Position numbers and translations under genes: made by a program | Assembly: GCA_031295385.1 (NCBI GenBank) | Contig: JAUMOL010000004.1 | Coordinates: forward strand, 1 to 64,000 | Length of the DNA stretch: 64,000 nt | Source: Collinsella sp. | GTDB lineage: Bacteria > Actinomycetota > Coriobacteriia > Coriobacteriales > Coriobacteriaceae | Reading direction: 5' to 3' | Notes under the pieces: model-generated | Told to the model about the DNA's origin: nothing | What the model saw: the letters and a program-made list of their open reading frames with translations, nothing else | Databases searched by the model: none | Shown here: positions 7,843-16,514 of the stretch, piece after piece | Layout: each line of letters starts with the position of its first letter | Numbering within the stretch: position 1 is the stretch's first letter

Positions 7843-9255
7843 ATGGACGCAACCGCAATTATCCTCGCCGCCGGCGAGGGCACCCGCATGAAGTCGAACC
7901 ACTGCAAGGTTTCGCACAAGATCCTGGGCAAGCCCATGGTTCAGTGGATCGTCGACGCCACCATCAAGGCCGGCTGCAGCCGCGTCGTGGTCGTCATCGG
8001 CAGCCACGCCGACGAGATGCGCGCCCTCATCGATGGCGCCTACGCCAACAGCGCCACCAAGGTCGAATGCGTCGAGCAGACCGAGCGCCTGGGCACCGGC
8101 CATGCCGTCAAGGTCGCGCTCGAGGTCTGCGGCATCACGCAAGGCCCCGTCGTCGTGCTCAACGGCGACCTGCCGCTCATCACCGCCGACACCGTCGCCA
8201 AGTTCGCACAGACCGTCGCCACCGGCGAGCTCGCCTGCACCGTCATGACCATGACCCCGCCCGATCCCTTCGGCTACGGCCGCATCAAGCTGGGCGCCGA
8301 TGGTCAGATCGAGCGCATCATCGAGCAGAAGGACTGCACGCCCGAGCAGGCCGCCACGCTGCTGGAGTGCAACGCCGGCTGCTACGCCTTTGACGGCGCG
8401 CAGCTTGCCGCCCACATTAACGAGATCGGCAACGACAACGCGCAGTCCGAGTACTACCTGCCCGACATGCTCGAAATCCTCAAGGGTCACGGCCAGTCGG
8501 TCTCCATCTTCCACTGTGACGACTACCGCGACGGCCTGGGCGTCAACAGCCGCATCCAGCTCGCGCAGCTCACCGCCGTCGCGCGCGACCGCATCAACGA
8601 GCACTGGATGGCCGAAGGCGTCACGTTTATCGACCCCACGCAGGCCTGGATCGGCCCCGATGCCGTCATCGGCCGAGACACCATCGTGTGGCCGCAGACG
8701 CATCTGATCGGTCACGTCACCGTAGGCGAAGAGTGCCAGCTCGGCCCCAACAGTCGCCTCACCGACACCACCGTCGGCAGCGGCTGCATCATCGATGAGA
8801 CCATCGCCATCGAGGCCGTCATCGAGAACGGCGTCGACTGCGGCCCGCGCGCCTACCTGCGCCCGGGTACCCACATGCTCGACGGATCCAAGGCCGGCAC
8901 GCACGTGGAAATCAAGAAGTCCACGATCGGCGAGGGTTCCAAGGTGCCCCACCTGTCCTACATCGGCGACACCACCATGGGCTCCGGCGTCAACGTGGGC
9001 GCAGGCTCCATCACCTGCAACTACGACGGCGTCCACAAGCACAAGACCGTCATCGGCAAGGATGCCTTCATTGGCTCCGACACCATGATGGTCGCGCCCG
9101 CCCAGATCGGCGACGGCGCACTCGTGGCCGCCGGCTCCGTCATCACCGAGCCGGTCCCGGCCGACGCACTCGGTCTGGGCCGCGCCCGTCAGGTAAATAT
9201 TGAGGGCTGGGCCGCCGATTATCGCCGCCGTCTGCACGAGGATGACGAGGTATAA
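7843..9255 (+). CDS. glmU: Bifunctional GlmU: glucosamine-1-P acetyltransferase / UDP-GlcNAc pyrophosphorylase
   Basis: The 470-residue enzyme makes UDP-N-acetylglucosamine for peptidoglycan. The N-terminal nucleotidyltransferase has ILAAGEGTRMKS and the lysine-rich loop after it; YYLPDMLE follows. From about residue 255 the left-handed beta-helix repeats appear, with the acetyltransferase segment GAGSITCNYDGVHKHKT and IGSDTMMVAPAQIGDGALVAAGS. The frame is open upstream to 7789, but AGGAG five to seven bases before ATG 7843 fixes the start. It is followed by a terminator and then prs, a common pairing. Confidence 0.97.
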   Translation: MDATAIILAAGEGTRMKSNHCKVSHKILGKPMVQWIVDATIKAGCSRVVVVIGSHADEMRALIDGAYANSATKVECVEQTERLGTGHAVKVALEVCGITQGPVVVLNGDLPLITADTVAKFAQTVATGELACTVMTMTPPDPFGYGRIKLGADGQIERIIEQKDCTPEQAATLLECNAGCYAFDGAQLAAHINEIGNDNAQSEYYLPDMLEILKGHGQSVSIFHCDDYRDGLGVNSRIQLAQLTAVARDRINEHWMAEGVTFIDPTQAWIGPDAVIGRDTIVWPQTHLIGHVTVGEECQLGPNSRLTDTTVGSGCIIDETIAIEAVIENGVDCGPRAYLRPGTHMLDGSKAGTHVEIKKSTIGEGSKVPHLSYIGDTTMGSGVNVGAGSITCNYDGVHKHKTVIGKDAFIGSDTMMVAPAQIGDGALVAAGSVITEPVPADALGLGRARQVNIEGWAADYRRRLHEDDEV

Positions 9256-9270
9256 CGTTTTACCAAGCAC

Positions 9271-9306
9271 AAAAGGAGCTGTTCCATGGGGACGGCTCCT
9301 TTTTCT
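9271..9306 (+). terminator. Rho-independent terminator after glmU
   Basis: AAAAGGAGC pairs with GCTCCTTTT around a 14-base loop and is followed by a T run (TTTTTCT). Confidence 0.85.
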
Positions 9307-9445
9307 ATCGTGACCTGCGCGACCGGATGAGTGGTCGGTTCGTGTCCGTTGACGGTAAAGACATTATCAAGACCTGATAAACCCCGCCGCGCGGTTACAA
9401 TGCAACAAGGCATCTATATGGCATTCGATATAAAGGAGAAGGGTA

Positions 9446-10432
9446 ATGCCGATTAATGATCCCGAGAAGTCGGAGAATATGCGCAAGTCCATCCGCGTGT
9501 ATTCCGGTTCCTCCAACCGTCCCCTCGCTCAGAAGATCGCTGAGTACCTTGGGGTCGAGCTTTCGGGCCTTACGCTAAAGCAGTTCGCCAACGGTGAGAT
9601 TTACGCCCGCTACGACGAGACCGTCCGCGGCGCCGACGTCTTCCTGATTCAGTCCGTGGCCGGCGGCAACGTCAATGACATGCTCATGGAGCTGCTCATC
9701 GCCACCGACGCCGCCAAGCGCGCATCCGCCCGCTCCATCACCGCCGTTATCACCCACTACGGCTATGCCCGCCAGGACCGCAAGGCCGGCCCGCGCGAGC
9801 CCATCACTGCCCGCCTCGTCGCCAACCTGCTCGAGCGCGCCGGTGTCAACCGCATCATCACCCTCGACCTGCACCAGGGTCAGATCCAGGGCTTCTTCGA
9901 TATCCCGGTTAACCACCTGTCCGCACTGCCGCTGTTTGGCCAGTACTACAACAACATGCACTTCGACACCGACAACCTGGTTGTCGTCTCCCCCGACGTG
10001 GGTCGCGCCAAGGCCGCCAAGAAGCTGTCCGACATGCTCGGCTGCAGCCTCGCTATCGCCCACAAGGGCCGTCCACGCCACAACGCCGCCGAGGTCATGG
10101 GCATCATCGGTGATATCGAGGGCAAGACCTGCATCATCAACGACGACATGATCGACACCGCGGGCACCCTGTGCGCCAACGTCAAGGAGCTCAAAGCCAT
10201 GGGCGCCGGCGACATCTACGTATGCGCCACCCACGGCATCTTCTCCGGTCCGGCCATCGAGCGTCTGAACGACGCCCCGATCGTCGAGTGCCTCGTCACC
10301 GACGCCATTCCCGTCGAGGTCGGCGGCAAGATCAAGACCATCTCGGTCGCCGAGGAGTTCGCTCAGGCCATCTCCGCCGTTTACCACGAGGAGCCCGTCT
10401 CCACGCTCGTCGGCGGCGACTTCGCGCTGTAG
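9446..10432 (+). CDS. prs: Ribose-phosphate pyrophosphokinase
   Basis: The 328-residue enzyme makes PRPP from ribose 5-phosphate and ATP, feeding the purine and pyrimidine genes elsewhere in the window. Motifs include FANGEIYARYDETVRGADVF, HYGYARQDRK (ATP binding), LDLHQGQIQGFFDIP, VVSPDVGRAK, and the PRPP loop NDDMIDTAGTLC. A short N-terminal extension (MPINDPEKSEN) precedes the usual start; AAAGGAGAAGGGTA upstream supports the ATG at 9446. It ends at a strong terminator. Confidence 0.97.
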   Translation: MPINDPEKSENMRKSIRVYSGSSNRPLAQKIAEYLGVELSGLTLKQFANGEIYARYDETVRGADVFLIQSVAGGNVNDMLMELLIATDAAKRASARSITAVITHYGYARQDRKAGPREPITARLVANLLERAGVNRIITLDLHQGQIQGFFDIPVNHLSALPLFGQYYNNMHFDTDNLVVVSPDVGRAKAAKKLSDMLGCSLAIAHKGRPRHNAAEVMGIIGDIEGKTCIINDDMIDTAGTLCANVKELKAMGAGDIYVCATHGIFSGPAIERLNDAPIVECLVTDAIPVEVGGKIKTISVAEEFAQAISAVYHEEPVSTLVGGDFAL

Positions 10433-10465
10433 TCCAGCGTGCATCGCATCATCTTTGGTGTTTTT

Positions 10466-10500
10466 AAAGGGGCCGGAAGCGAGCTTCCGACCCCTTTTCT
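10466..10500 (+). terminator. Rho-independent terminator after prs
   Basis: The stem pairs AAAGGGGCCGGAAGC with GCTTCCGACCCCTTTT with one mismatch and ends in a short T run. Confidence 0.85.
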
Positions 10501-10520
10501 ATTCCTTGCCAACCCGCCCT

Positions 10521-10721
10521 GGACAGTTAGTTCAGATACGTATTTATTTACGAACCTAATGAGCCTCTTAGGGCATCTGAAGATGGCCGACGGATACTCT
10601 AAACAGCCCGAACCCGACGCTTTCGAGCGCAGTCGTCACACTTTGCCTTTCATTCGCCCTCAAAAGCCCCTGAAAATACCCAAGCAAAACGCTGCTTTAT
10701 ACGTATCTGAACCAACTGTCC
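10521..10721. repeat. 201-bp element with 23-bp terminal inverted repeats, copy 1
   Basis: The ends GGACAGTTAGTTCAGATACG at 10521 and its inverted match ending at 10721 agree at 22 of 23 positions. The interior has no long open frame. Two further copies occur at 12046-12247 and 36593-36794 with the same length and ends but divergent interiors. It lies upstream of the nuclease-like gene at 10884. It looks like a small non-autonomous (MITE-like) element. The rest of 10722-10883 shows nothing recognisable. Confidence 0.85.
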
Positions 10722-10883
10722 AACACCCATCGCTGACATTAGCAGCGGGACTCACTTTCTCGCAAGCTCTCAGTAATATCCCCGTTTTCCTAACACGCGA
10801 CCGTTCATGGCGCGCAGCACCCCGCTGGGCGAAAAGAACGGCATGGCAGTCGCGTTTCGCCAGCGGCTTAGTACCTTGTAACT

Positions 10884-12011
10884 ATGACCACCGTGATTTC
10901 ACATTTCTCCGCCCTCCGCGCAATTCGCCGCGCACGACGGGCATACTCTGCCCTTCCTTGGGACTCCATCGACGGCGGACAGCAGGCGCAAGCTCTAGCC
11001 GGCTGCATTCCCAATAATGACGCGGTAGACTTTAGCGCGCTTTCGATCCTCGACGCCTGGAATGAAGACGATTCCGAACCGCTTGATCTTCTCATTTCAA
11101 ACGAAGACAACAGGCGTCCCGACAAGCGAATCCGCCAGCACATTCTCTCCGCCGCGCTTCCCAAAGATGCAATCATGTGCATCGAAGCCGACATCTACGC
11201 AACGTCTCCCGCCACGACGGCCATGCTTTGTTCCAAAAATGAGTCGGTCGCCAAAACCTTGATGCTCCTTATGGAGCTGCTCGGAACCTACTCCCTTCCG
11301 CCCGAGGCAACCTACCCCATCGCCTATGACGATACGTGGCCCAAGGACGACGGCTTCGAAGCGATGGGCGATCTTGATTGTCAGGGCAGCCAACTGGCAC
11401 CCGAAGGACGAGTCGAAGCCCGTTACGAACAGGCACACTACAAATGCGAACCTGCTACAACCATCGAAGATCTCGAGGCAATCGCACGGTTCGCCAAAAG
11501 CAGCTCCTATGCCTCGTTTCGCACGGCCGTTAAACTCGCCCGAGCCGGATCCGCATCCCCAGCGGAATCCTTAATGCTTGCCGTCCTAGGCGCACCCATG
11601 CGCTTTGGCGGTTTCGGATGTTGCAGCCTGCCCATGGGAGGCCTGCTGCTCAACTATAGAATCGACTTCGACACCCTTGCGGTCAACATGTCCTCGGGCA
11701 TCCCCTATGCCATCTGCGACTTATATTGCCCGGCCGCAGGAATCGACAACGAATACAACGGAATTGGACATGAGCTTCAAAACGCTCGCATTCACGACGG
11801 GAATCGCAACAATGGCCTCAAGGCCATGGGCATCCACGTCCTGGTTATCAATCGTGACCAAATGAAGGACCTTGTTGCACTCGAAGCCTTCGCCCAGACG
11901 ATGCATCGACTTGCGGGGGCTCGATTCCGCTATCGCATCAAGGGTTATCGCAAGCGTCAAGCCGCTTGGCTCAACGCCCTGCGGGCTGGAATCGGCCTCG
12001 CGCCGGTCTAA
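10884..12011 (+). CDS. Nuclease-like protein of the DUF559/Vsr-fold type, cassette 1
   Basis: The 375-residue product is not identified with certainty. It starts with a V-ISH-SAL motif (residues 4-11) like that of a second protein in this window (52928-53935). It shares with it a middle block and a C-terminal domain with ASPAES (224), GGFG (242), LLNYRI (255), an Asp in ICDLY (279), then DNEYNG (289-293) and a late hydrophobic strand MGIHVLVI. That order fits DUF559-like PD-(D/E)XK or very-short-patch-repair folds; the lysine of the E-x-K pair is Asn here. No clear ribosome site is seen. Inverted-repeat elements lie on both sides, one starting 34 bases after the stop. Confidence 0.6.
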   Translation: MTTVISHFSALRAIRRARRAYSALPWDSIDGGQQAQALAGCIPNNDAVDFSALSILDAWNEDDSEPLDLLISNEDNRRPDKRIRQHILSAALPKDAIMCIEADIYATSPATTAMLCSKNESVAKTLMLLMELLGTYSLPPEATYPIAYDDTWPKDDGFEAMGDLDCQGSQLAPEGRVEARYEQAHYKCEPATTIEDLEAIARFAKSSSYASFRTAVKLARAGSASPAESLMLAVLGAPMRFGGFGCCSLPMGGLLLNYRIDFDTLAVNMSSGIPYAICDLYCPAAGIDNEYNGIGHELQNARIHDGNRNNGLKAMGIHVLVINRDQMKDLVALEAFAQTMHRLAGARFRYRIKGYRKRQAAWLNALRAGIGLAPV

Positions 12012-12045
12012 AAACCGGATTGCACACTTACTGCCGAGCAAGGGC

Positions 12046-12247
12046 GGACAGTTGGTTCAGATACGTATAAATGGACATATCAGATCGAGCCGTTTTGCCG
12101 TCAACTCTGTGCAATTCGCCCTGTTCGATAATAAAACAGACTTCAAAACAGCACTATACCGACCAGTTGGAGCGACCGACCAGCACTACGGCATCGAATC
12201 GAGCGCTTCGATAGCTCGTGTTTTATACGTATCTGAACAAACTGCCC
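12046..12247. repeat. 202-bp element with terminal inverted repeats, copy 2
   Basis: The left end GGACAGTTGGTTCAGATACG begins at 12046 and the inverted right end closes at 12247. The two ends match at about 20 of 23 positions. It begins 34 bases after the stop codon of the nuclease-like gene. Together with copy 1 it brackets that gene. The rest of 12248-12362 holds the pth ribosome site AAAGGAAG and nothing else recognised. Confidence 0.85.
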
Positions 12248-12362
12248 ACCTGGGCTTCTGGCGGCCGCCCAAACGCCACCAAACAGCCTCGATCGCCCTC
12301 CATTTGACAGTTGTAACGGGGTCGCTCACCATAGCAGACGACAAATCGACGAAAGGAAGCAC

Positions 12363-12992
12363 ATGGCAGCTGCACAGCCGCTCAAGATTCGCATGGTTGC
12401 CGGGCTTGGCAACCCGGGCGAGGAGTATGCCGAGACCCGCCACAACGCCGGCTTTAAGGCAATCGACGAGTTAGCCCGTCAGGCCGGCGTCACGTACTGG
12501 AAAAACCAGGCCGGCGCCGAGATCGCGTTCATCAACATCAACGACCCCGAGGAAGATGGCGGCAAGCGCCAGATTGTGCTGGTCAAGCCGCAGTCGTACA
12601 TGAATACCTCGGGCGGTCCCATCTCCAAGCTCTGCCGCGAGTACAAGATCAAGGCCGAGGAGCTGCTCGTAATCCACGACGAGCTCGATATTCCCGCCGG
12701 CGACGTACGTGTTAAGGTGGGCGGCGGCCATGCTGGCCACAACGGTCTGCGTTCCATCATCGACAAGATGGGCAGCCGCGACTTCAGCCGTATCCGCACC
12801 GGCATCGGCAACCCTCCCGGCAAGATGGCCGTCGCCGACTACGTGCTTAAACAGCTGCGCGCCCACGAGGCCGAGGATTTCCATGACACCTGCGCCCGCG
12901 CGGCCGACGCCGCGGGTCTCGCCATCGTGCACGGCGTGGTCTATGCCCGCGACCATGTCAACGGTGCCGCCTCCGCCAACGGCAAGCACTAA
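12363..12992 (+). CDS. pth: Peptidyl-tRNA hydrolase
   Basis: The 209-residue enzyme frees tRNA from stalled peptidyl-tRNA. It has VAGLGNPGEEYAETRHNAGF with the catalytic His (near residue 30), KPQSYMNTSG, the VIHDELDIPAG segment with the active Asp, and GGGHAGHNGLRSI. AAAGGAAG lies upstream of the ATG. The stop codon TAA is formed by the first bases of a GGGACAGG-type repeat (12991-13032). Confidence 0.97.
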   Translation: MAAAQPLKIRMVAGLGNPGEEYAETRHNAGFKAIDELARQAGVTYWKNQAGAEIAFININDPEEDGGKRQIVLVKPQSYMNTSGGPISKLCREYKIKAEELLVIHDELDIPAGDVRVKVGGGHAGHNGLRSIIDKMGSRDFSRIRTGIGNPPGKMAVADYVLKQLRAHEAEDFHDTCARAADAAGLAIVHGVVYARDHVNGAASANGKH

Positions 12993-13032
12993 AACCTACC
13001 ATTTAGGGACAGGTTTATTTTGGCAGGTTTTA
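12991..13032 (+). repeat. GGGACAGG-type palindromic element, copy 1
   Basis: AAAACCTACC and GGCAGGTTTT form the ends around a core with GGGACAGGTTTATTTT. It starts inside the stop codon of pth. Close copies lie at 13155-13193 (inverted) and 24179-24222. Confidence 0.8.
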
Positions 13033-13098
13033 TGTGCGGAAACGCCGAAGCGGCCGCATCGCAATAAACCCTGCGTCGCTCTACATATGCAGCGCTCT

Positions 13099-13140
13099 AA
13101 AGGGGGCCGGCCTCATCACAACCCGAGGCCGGCCCCCTTT
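13099..13140 (+). terminator. Strong terminator between two GGGACAGG elements
   Basis: Perfect 16-base arms (AAAGGGGGCCGGCCTC and its complement) surround a 10-base loop and end in TTT followed by a T-rich stretch. It ends the pth transcript. It sits midway between two inverted copies of the GGGACAGG element, making a roughly 200-bp composite (12991-13193). Confidence 0.85.
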
Positions 13141-13154
13141 GTCGTTTTGCCTGA

Positions 13155-13193
13155 TAAAACCCGCCAAAATAAACCTGTCCCTTTTTGGTAGGT
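13155..13193 (-). repeat. GGGACAGG-type palindromic element, copy 2 (inverted)
   Basis: On the minus strand it reads ACCTACC...GGGACAGGTTTATTTTGGCGGGTTTTA and matches copy 1 at all but a few positions. The remaining 13194-13353 is the leader of the next gene with no further structure noted. Confidence 0.8.
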
Positions 13194-13353
13194 CGCTTTT
13201 CCCAACGGCCGAAGATACACGTAAACAGCATGTCCATGAGGGTATAATTTGCACCGTATGTCTGCACAACGCCTGTGCGCGTACGGTTTTATTCGGGCTA
13301 CCGTCCATTTCCGTGGAGGCACGGTTCGGCGGCCCTAACAAGAGAGGGGTTCT

Positions 13354-14193
13354 ATGTATAAGATCCTGGAGAAGACGCAGTTCTCGGAGAAGGTGTTCAA
13401 GTTCCGCATCGAGGCGCCTGCAATCGCCAAACATGCGCACGCTGGACAGTTCCTCATGGTTCGCGCCAACGAGACGGGCGAGCGCGTCCCGTTTACCCTG
13501 GCCGGCTGGAACGGTGACGAGGGCTGGGTCGAGTTCATCTTCATGGTAATCGGCAAGACCACCGAGATGCTTTCCACCTACGAGGCCGGCGAGTCGTTGC
13601 GTGACGTCGTGGGCCCGTTGGGCGCTCCCACCGAGATGGCCGAGGGCCCCTGCGCCGTCATTGGCGGCGGCGTCGGCCTGGCGATTGCCTTCCCGGTCGC
13701 CAAGCACCTGGTCGAGACCGGTCATGAGGTCCACGCCATCATGGGCGCCCGCACCAAGGACCTCCTGCTCATGGAGGACCAGTTCCGCGAGCTCCTCGAC
13801 GAGGACCACATCCACATCACCACCGACGACGGCTCCTACGGCGAGCAGGGCGTTGTCACCGCTCCGCTGGAGCGCCTGCTGCAGGACAAGGCCGTGAGCC
13901 AGGTCTTCTGCGTCGGCCCCGTTCCGATGATGAAGTTCTCGACCCTCACCGCCCAGAAGTACGACACCCCCATCACCGCATCGCTCAACCCCATCATGGT
14001 TGACGGCACCGGCATGTGCGGCTGCTGCCGCGTCGAGGTGGGCGGCGTGACCAAGTTCGCTTGCGTCGACGGCCCCGACTTCGATGCCACCCTGGTCGAC
14101 TGGGATGACCTTCGTGCCCGCCAGGCCGCTTACCGTTCCGAAGAGGGCGAGTCCCTCAAGGCCTATGAGGAAAAGAGCTGCGCATGCCACTAG
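13354..14193 (+). CDS. FAD/NAD-binding iron-sulfur subunit, NfnA / PyrK-like
   Basis: The 279-residue flavoprotein belongs to the dihydroorotate dehydrogenase electron-transfer (PyrK) family. It shows the FAD-binding VPFTLAGW (usual RPYSI), IGGGVGLAIAFPVAKHL for NAD binding, FCVGPVPMM and a C-terminal [2Fe-2S] site GMCGCCRV with a further Cys in FACVDGPDF. With the overlapping next gene it forms the two-subunit layout of NfnAB, which couples NADH, NADPH and ferredoxin. Sulfide dehydrogenase SudBA is a possible alternative. It overlaps the next gene by 10 bases. Confidence 0.85.
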   Translation: MYKILEKTQFSEKVFKFRIEAPAIAKHAHAGQFLMVRANETGERVPFTLAGWNGDEGWVEFIFMVIGKTTEMLSTYEAGESLRDVVGPLGAPTEMAEGPCAVIGGGVGLAIAFPVAKHLVETGHEVHAIMGARTKDLLLMEDQFRELLDEDHIHITTDDGSYGEQGVVTAPLERLLQDKAVSQVFCVGPVPMMKFSTLTAQKYDTPITASLNPIMVDGTGMCGCCRVEVGGVTKFACVDGPDFDATLVDWDDLRARQAAYRSEEGESLKAYEEKSCACH

Positions 14194-15593
14194 TTAACGG
14201 TCGTTTCGTTGCCGATATGAAGTCGCCCCGCACCCCCGATAACGAGGAGCCGGCTGCCGAGCGCGCCTGCGACTTCCGCCCCGTCGACAAGGGCTTCACC
14301 GAGGAAATGGCGCTGGCCGAGGCCGAGCGCTGCCTCAACTGCAAGAAGCCGTTCTGTGTCGAGGGCTGCCCCGTCAACATCAACATCCCCCGCTTTATCG
14401 AGCAGATCCGCGAGAAGGACTTCGGCGGCGCCCTCGATACCATCCGCGAGGACTCCATGCTTCCCGCCATCTGCGGCCGCGTCTGCCCGCAGGAGAACCA
14501 GTGCGAGGGCAAGTGCATCCGTGGCAAGAAGTCCGAGCCCGTGGCCATCGGCCAGCTCGAGCGCTTCCTGGGTGACCGCCCCGAGCTCGCCTCCACGCCC
14601 AAGATGGCCCCCAAGAACGGCAAGAAGGTCGCCGTCGTCGGCTCCGGCCCGTCCGGCATCACCTGCGCCGGCGAGCTCGCCCGCAACGGCTTTGACGTCA
14701 CCGTCTTCGAAGCCTTCTTCACCGGCGGCGGCGTGCTAGTCTACGGCATCCCCGAGTTCCGTCTGCCCAAGGCAGTCGTCAAGCGCGAGATCGACGGCCT
14801 GGAGGACATGGGCGTCAAGTTTGAGTACAACTCCGTCGTGGGCAACATGGCCACGGCCGAGGAGCTGTTCGAGCAGGGCTTCGACGCCATCTACGTGGCG
14901 ACCGGCGCTGGCCTGCCCAAGTTCCTCAACGTCCCCGGCGAGAACCTGCCCAACGTCTTCTTCGCCAACGAGTACCTCACCCGCGTGAACCTGATGAAGG
15001 CCAACAAGTTCCCCGAGTACGACACCCCCACCAAGCACGGCAAGAACGTCGTCGTCTTTGGTGGCGGCAACGTGGCTATGGACGCCGTCCGTACCGCCAA
15101 GCGCCTGGGCGCCGAGCACGCCATCATCGCCTACCGTCGTACCGAGGACGAGATGCCCTGCCGTCGCGCCGAGCTGCACCATGCCAAGGCCGAGGGCGTC
15201 GAGGTTCTGCCGCTCGTCTCCCCGCTCGAGTTTGTCGCTGGCGAGGACGGCTCCGTGTGCGCCGTCAAGGTCCAGAAGATGGAGCTCGGCGAGCCCGACG
15301 AGTCCGGCCGCCGTCGCCCGGTGCCCATCGAGGGTGCCATCGAGGAGATCCCCTGCGACGTCGCAATCTCGGCTATCGGCACCAACGCCAACCCCTTCGC
15401 CGCCAAGATCGGCGGCAAGATGGAGCTCAACAAGTGGGGCTACATCGTCGCTGACGAGGAGACCGGCCAGACCACCGACCCCCGCATCTGGGCCGGCGGC
15501 GACATCGTCACCGGTGCCGCTACGGTCATTCTGGCGATGGGCGCCGGCAAGAAGGCCGCCGCTTCCATCACCAAGAGCCTGCTGGGCGAGTAA
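14184..15593 (+). CDS. NADPH-dependent oxidoreductase, NfnB / glutamate synthase small-chain type
   Basis: The 469-residue protein has an N-terminal cysteine-rich ferredoxin-like part (CLNCKKPFCVEGCPV near residue 52, then CGRVCPQENQCEGKC near 99). FAD binding (VVGSGPSGITCAGELA near 153) and NADPH binding (VFGGGNVAMDAVRTAKR near 291) follow, then the closing GGDIVTGAATVILAMGAG. This is the GltD/NfnB architecture. No glutamate synthase large subunit is nearby, so the NfnAB transhydrogenase role with the preceding gene is favoured. Confidence 0.85.
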   Translation: MPLVNGRFVADMKSPRTPDNEEPAAERACDFRPVDKGFTEEMALAEAERCLNCKKPFCVEGCPVNINIPRFIEQIREKDFGGALDTIREDSMLPAICGRVCPQENQCEGKCIRGKKSEPVAIGQLERFLGDRPELASTPKMAPKNGKKVAVVGSGPSGITCAGELARNGFDVTVFEAFFTGGGVLVYGIPEFRLPKAVVKREIDGLEDMGVKFEYNSVVGNMATAEELFEQGFDAIYVATGAGLPKFLNVPGENLPNVFFANEYLTRVNLMKANKFPEYDTPTKHGKNVVVFGGGNVAMDAVRTAKRLGAEHAIIAYRRTEDEMPCRRAELHHAKAEGVEVLPLVSPLEFVAGEDGSVCAVKVQKMELGEPDESGRRRPVPIEGAIEEIPCDVAISAIGTNANPFAAKIGGKMELNKWGYIVADEETGQTTDPRIWAGGDIVTGAATVILAMGAGKKAAASITKSLLGE

Positions 15594-15621
15594 TCACCCG
15601 CAGCGCTAGCCATCAAACGGC

Positions 15622-15662
15622 AAAGTCCCCGTCGAGCACACGCCCGGCGGGGACTTTTTCTA
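15622..15662 (+). terminator. Rho-independent terminator after the Nfn pair
   Basis: AAAGTCCCCG pairs with CGGGGACTTT, followed by TTTCTAT. Confidence 0.85.
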
Positions 15663-15676
15663 TGCCGATCGCCCTA

Positions 15677-15709
15677 CCACCGCAAAGGTGCCTGTCCCCT
15701 TTGTGGTGG
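15677..15709. repeat. Palindromic element with GGGGACAGGCACC core
   Basis: CCACCGCAAAGG and CCTTTGTGGTGG form the arms around a GTGCCTGTCC centre. It lies between convergent genes, 11 bases beyond the stop of the kinase-like gene. A degraded relative is at 56188-56218. Confidence 0.65.
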
Positions 15710-15719
15710 TTTTGGTCGG

Positions 15720-16343
15720 TTAGTCTTCGAGCTGCGCCACTTTGTAGCGGTAGGCAGCGGCGATGACGTCCTTGCAGCCTTCGCGGCCCAGCTTGGCGCG
15801 GTTGACAACGATATCCTTGCCGCTCGTCATCTTCCACTTTCCGGCGCTGTAGCGCTTGTAGAACGCCTCGCGTGCCTTCTGCTGCTGCTTGACCAGCTTG
15901 GCGCCCTTCTTTTTGTTAAGGCCACGCTTTTTGCGCACGATCTCGACGCGATCCTCAAAGGGTGCGGTCACCAGCACGGCAATGTGATTGGGGTTGTTGC
16001 GCAACAGGTAATCGGACAGACGGCCTTCGATAATGCAGCTCTCGGTCTCGCCCAGATCCAAAATCACCTGGCTCATCTTTTGGAACAACTTGTCCGAGTA
16101 CGAACGCGCGTCGTAGCGGTCGGGCAGGAACGCCATGTTCTCCACGGCCAGGCGCTCGTCGTAGGCGGCCATCTTGTCGAGCGACTCGCCCGCGCGCAGC
16201 GAAGCACGCACCAGCAGCTCGTTATCGTACAGCGGAATCCCCAGCTCATTGGCGAGGATACGGCCAATCTCGTGGCCCTCGGCACCAAAGTCGCGCGCGA
16301 TGGTAATGACCACAGGACTCTTCTTGTTCACCAGATCGCTCAT
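15720..16343 (-). CDS. Cytidylate kinase-like family protein
   Basis: The 207-residue protein belongs to the cytidylate-kinase-like P-loop family. It begins with VVITIARDFGAEGHEIGRIL, the family's variant nucleotide-binding loop, and continues with LYDNELL, IIEGRLSDYLL and a basic lid region around KKRGLNKKKGAKLV. Its substrate is not known; it is not the essential Cmk, which has a canonical Walker A. AAAGGA precedes the ATG at 16343. It lies downstream of the amino acid transporter on the same strand, separated by a palindrome at 16408-16514. Confidence 0.8.
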   Translation of the reverse strand: MSDLVNKKSPVVITIARDFGAEGHEIGRILANELGIPLYDNELLVRASLRAGESLDKMAAYDERLAVENMAFLPDRYDARSYSDKLFQKMSQVILDLGETESCIIEGRLSDYLLRNNPNHIAVLVTAPFEDRVEIVRKKRGLNKKKGAKLVKQQQKAREAFYKRYSAGKWKMTSGKDIVVNRAKLGREGCKDVIAAAYRYKVAQLED

Positions 16344-16407
16344 CGCGATTCCTTTCTAACAAATGAGAAAGAGGCGATTCCTGATTCCCATTTTGTCACT
16401 TACGACC

Positions 16408-16514
16408 GTCCTGGTTTCCCAAGTGCGGCAGATTGCCCCGAAAGAGGAGCGCCGCGTACTAGATGTACGCAAGCGACGATTGAGGGGCAAGGTGCCGTGC
16501 TTGGGGAAGCAGGA
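16408..16514. repeat. 107-bp palindromic element touching a stop codon
   Basis: GTCCTGGTTTCCCAAGTGCG at the left is mirrored by the right end at 16492-16514, with about 19 of 23 positions paired. An inner TTGCCCC / GGGGCAA pair and an apical GCGTAC-TAGAT-GTACGC hairpin extend it. Its right end abuts the TAG stop of the permease gene (16515-16517). Confidence 0.75.

Noticed and set aside
7768..9270. 500-residue minus-strand frame opposite glmU
   Set aside because: It is antisense to glmU, whose motifs are complete. The Asp/Gly/Val-rich composition is typical of a shadow.
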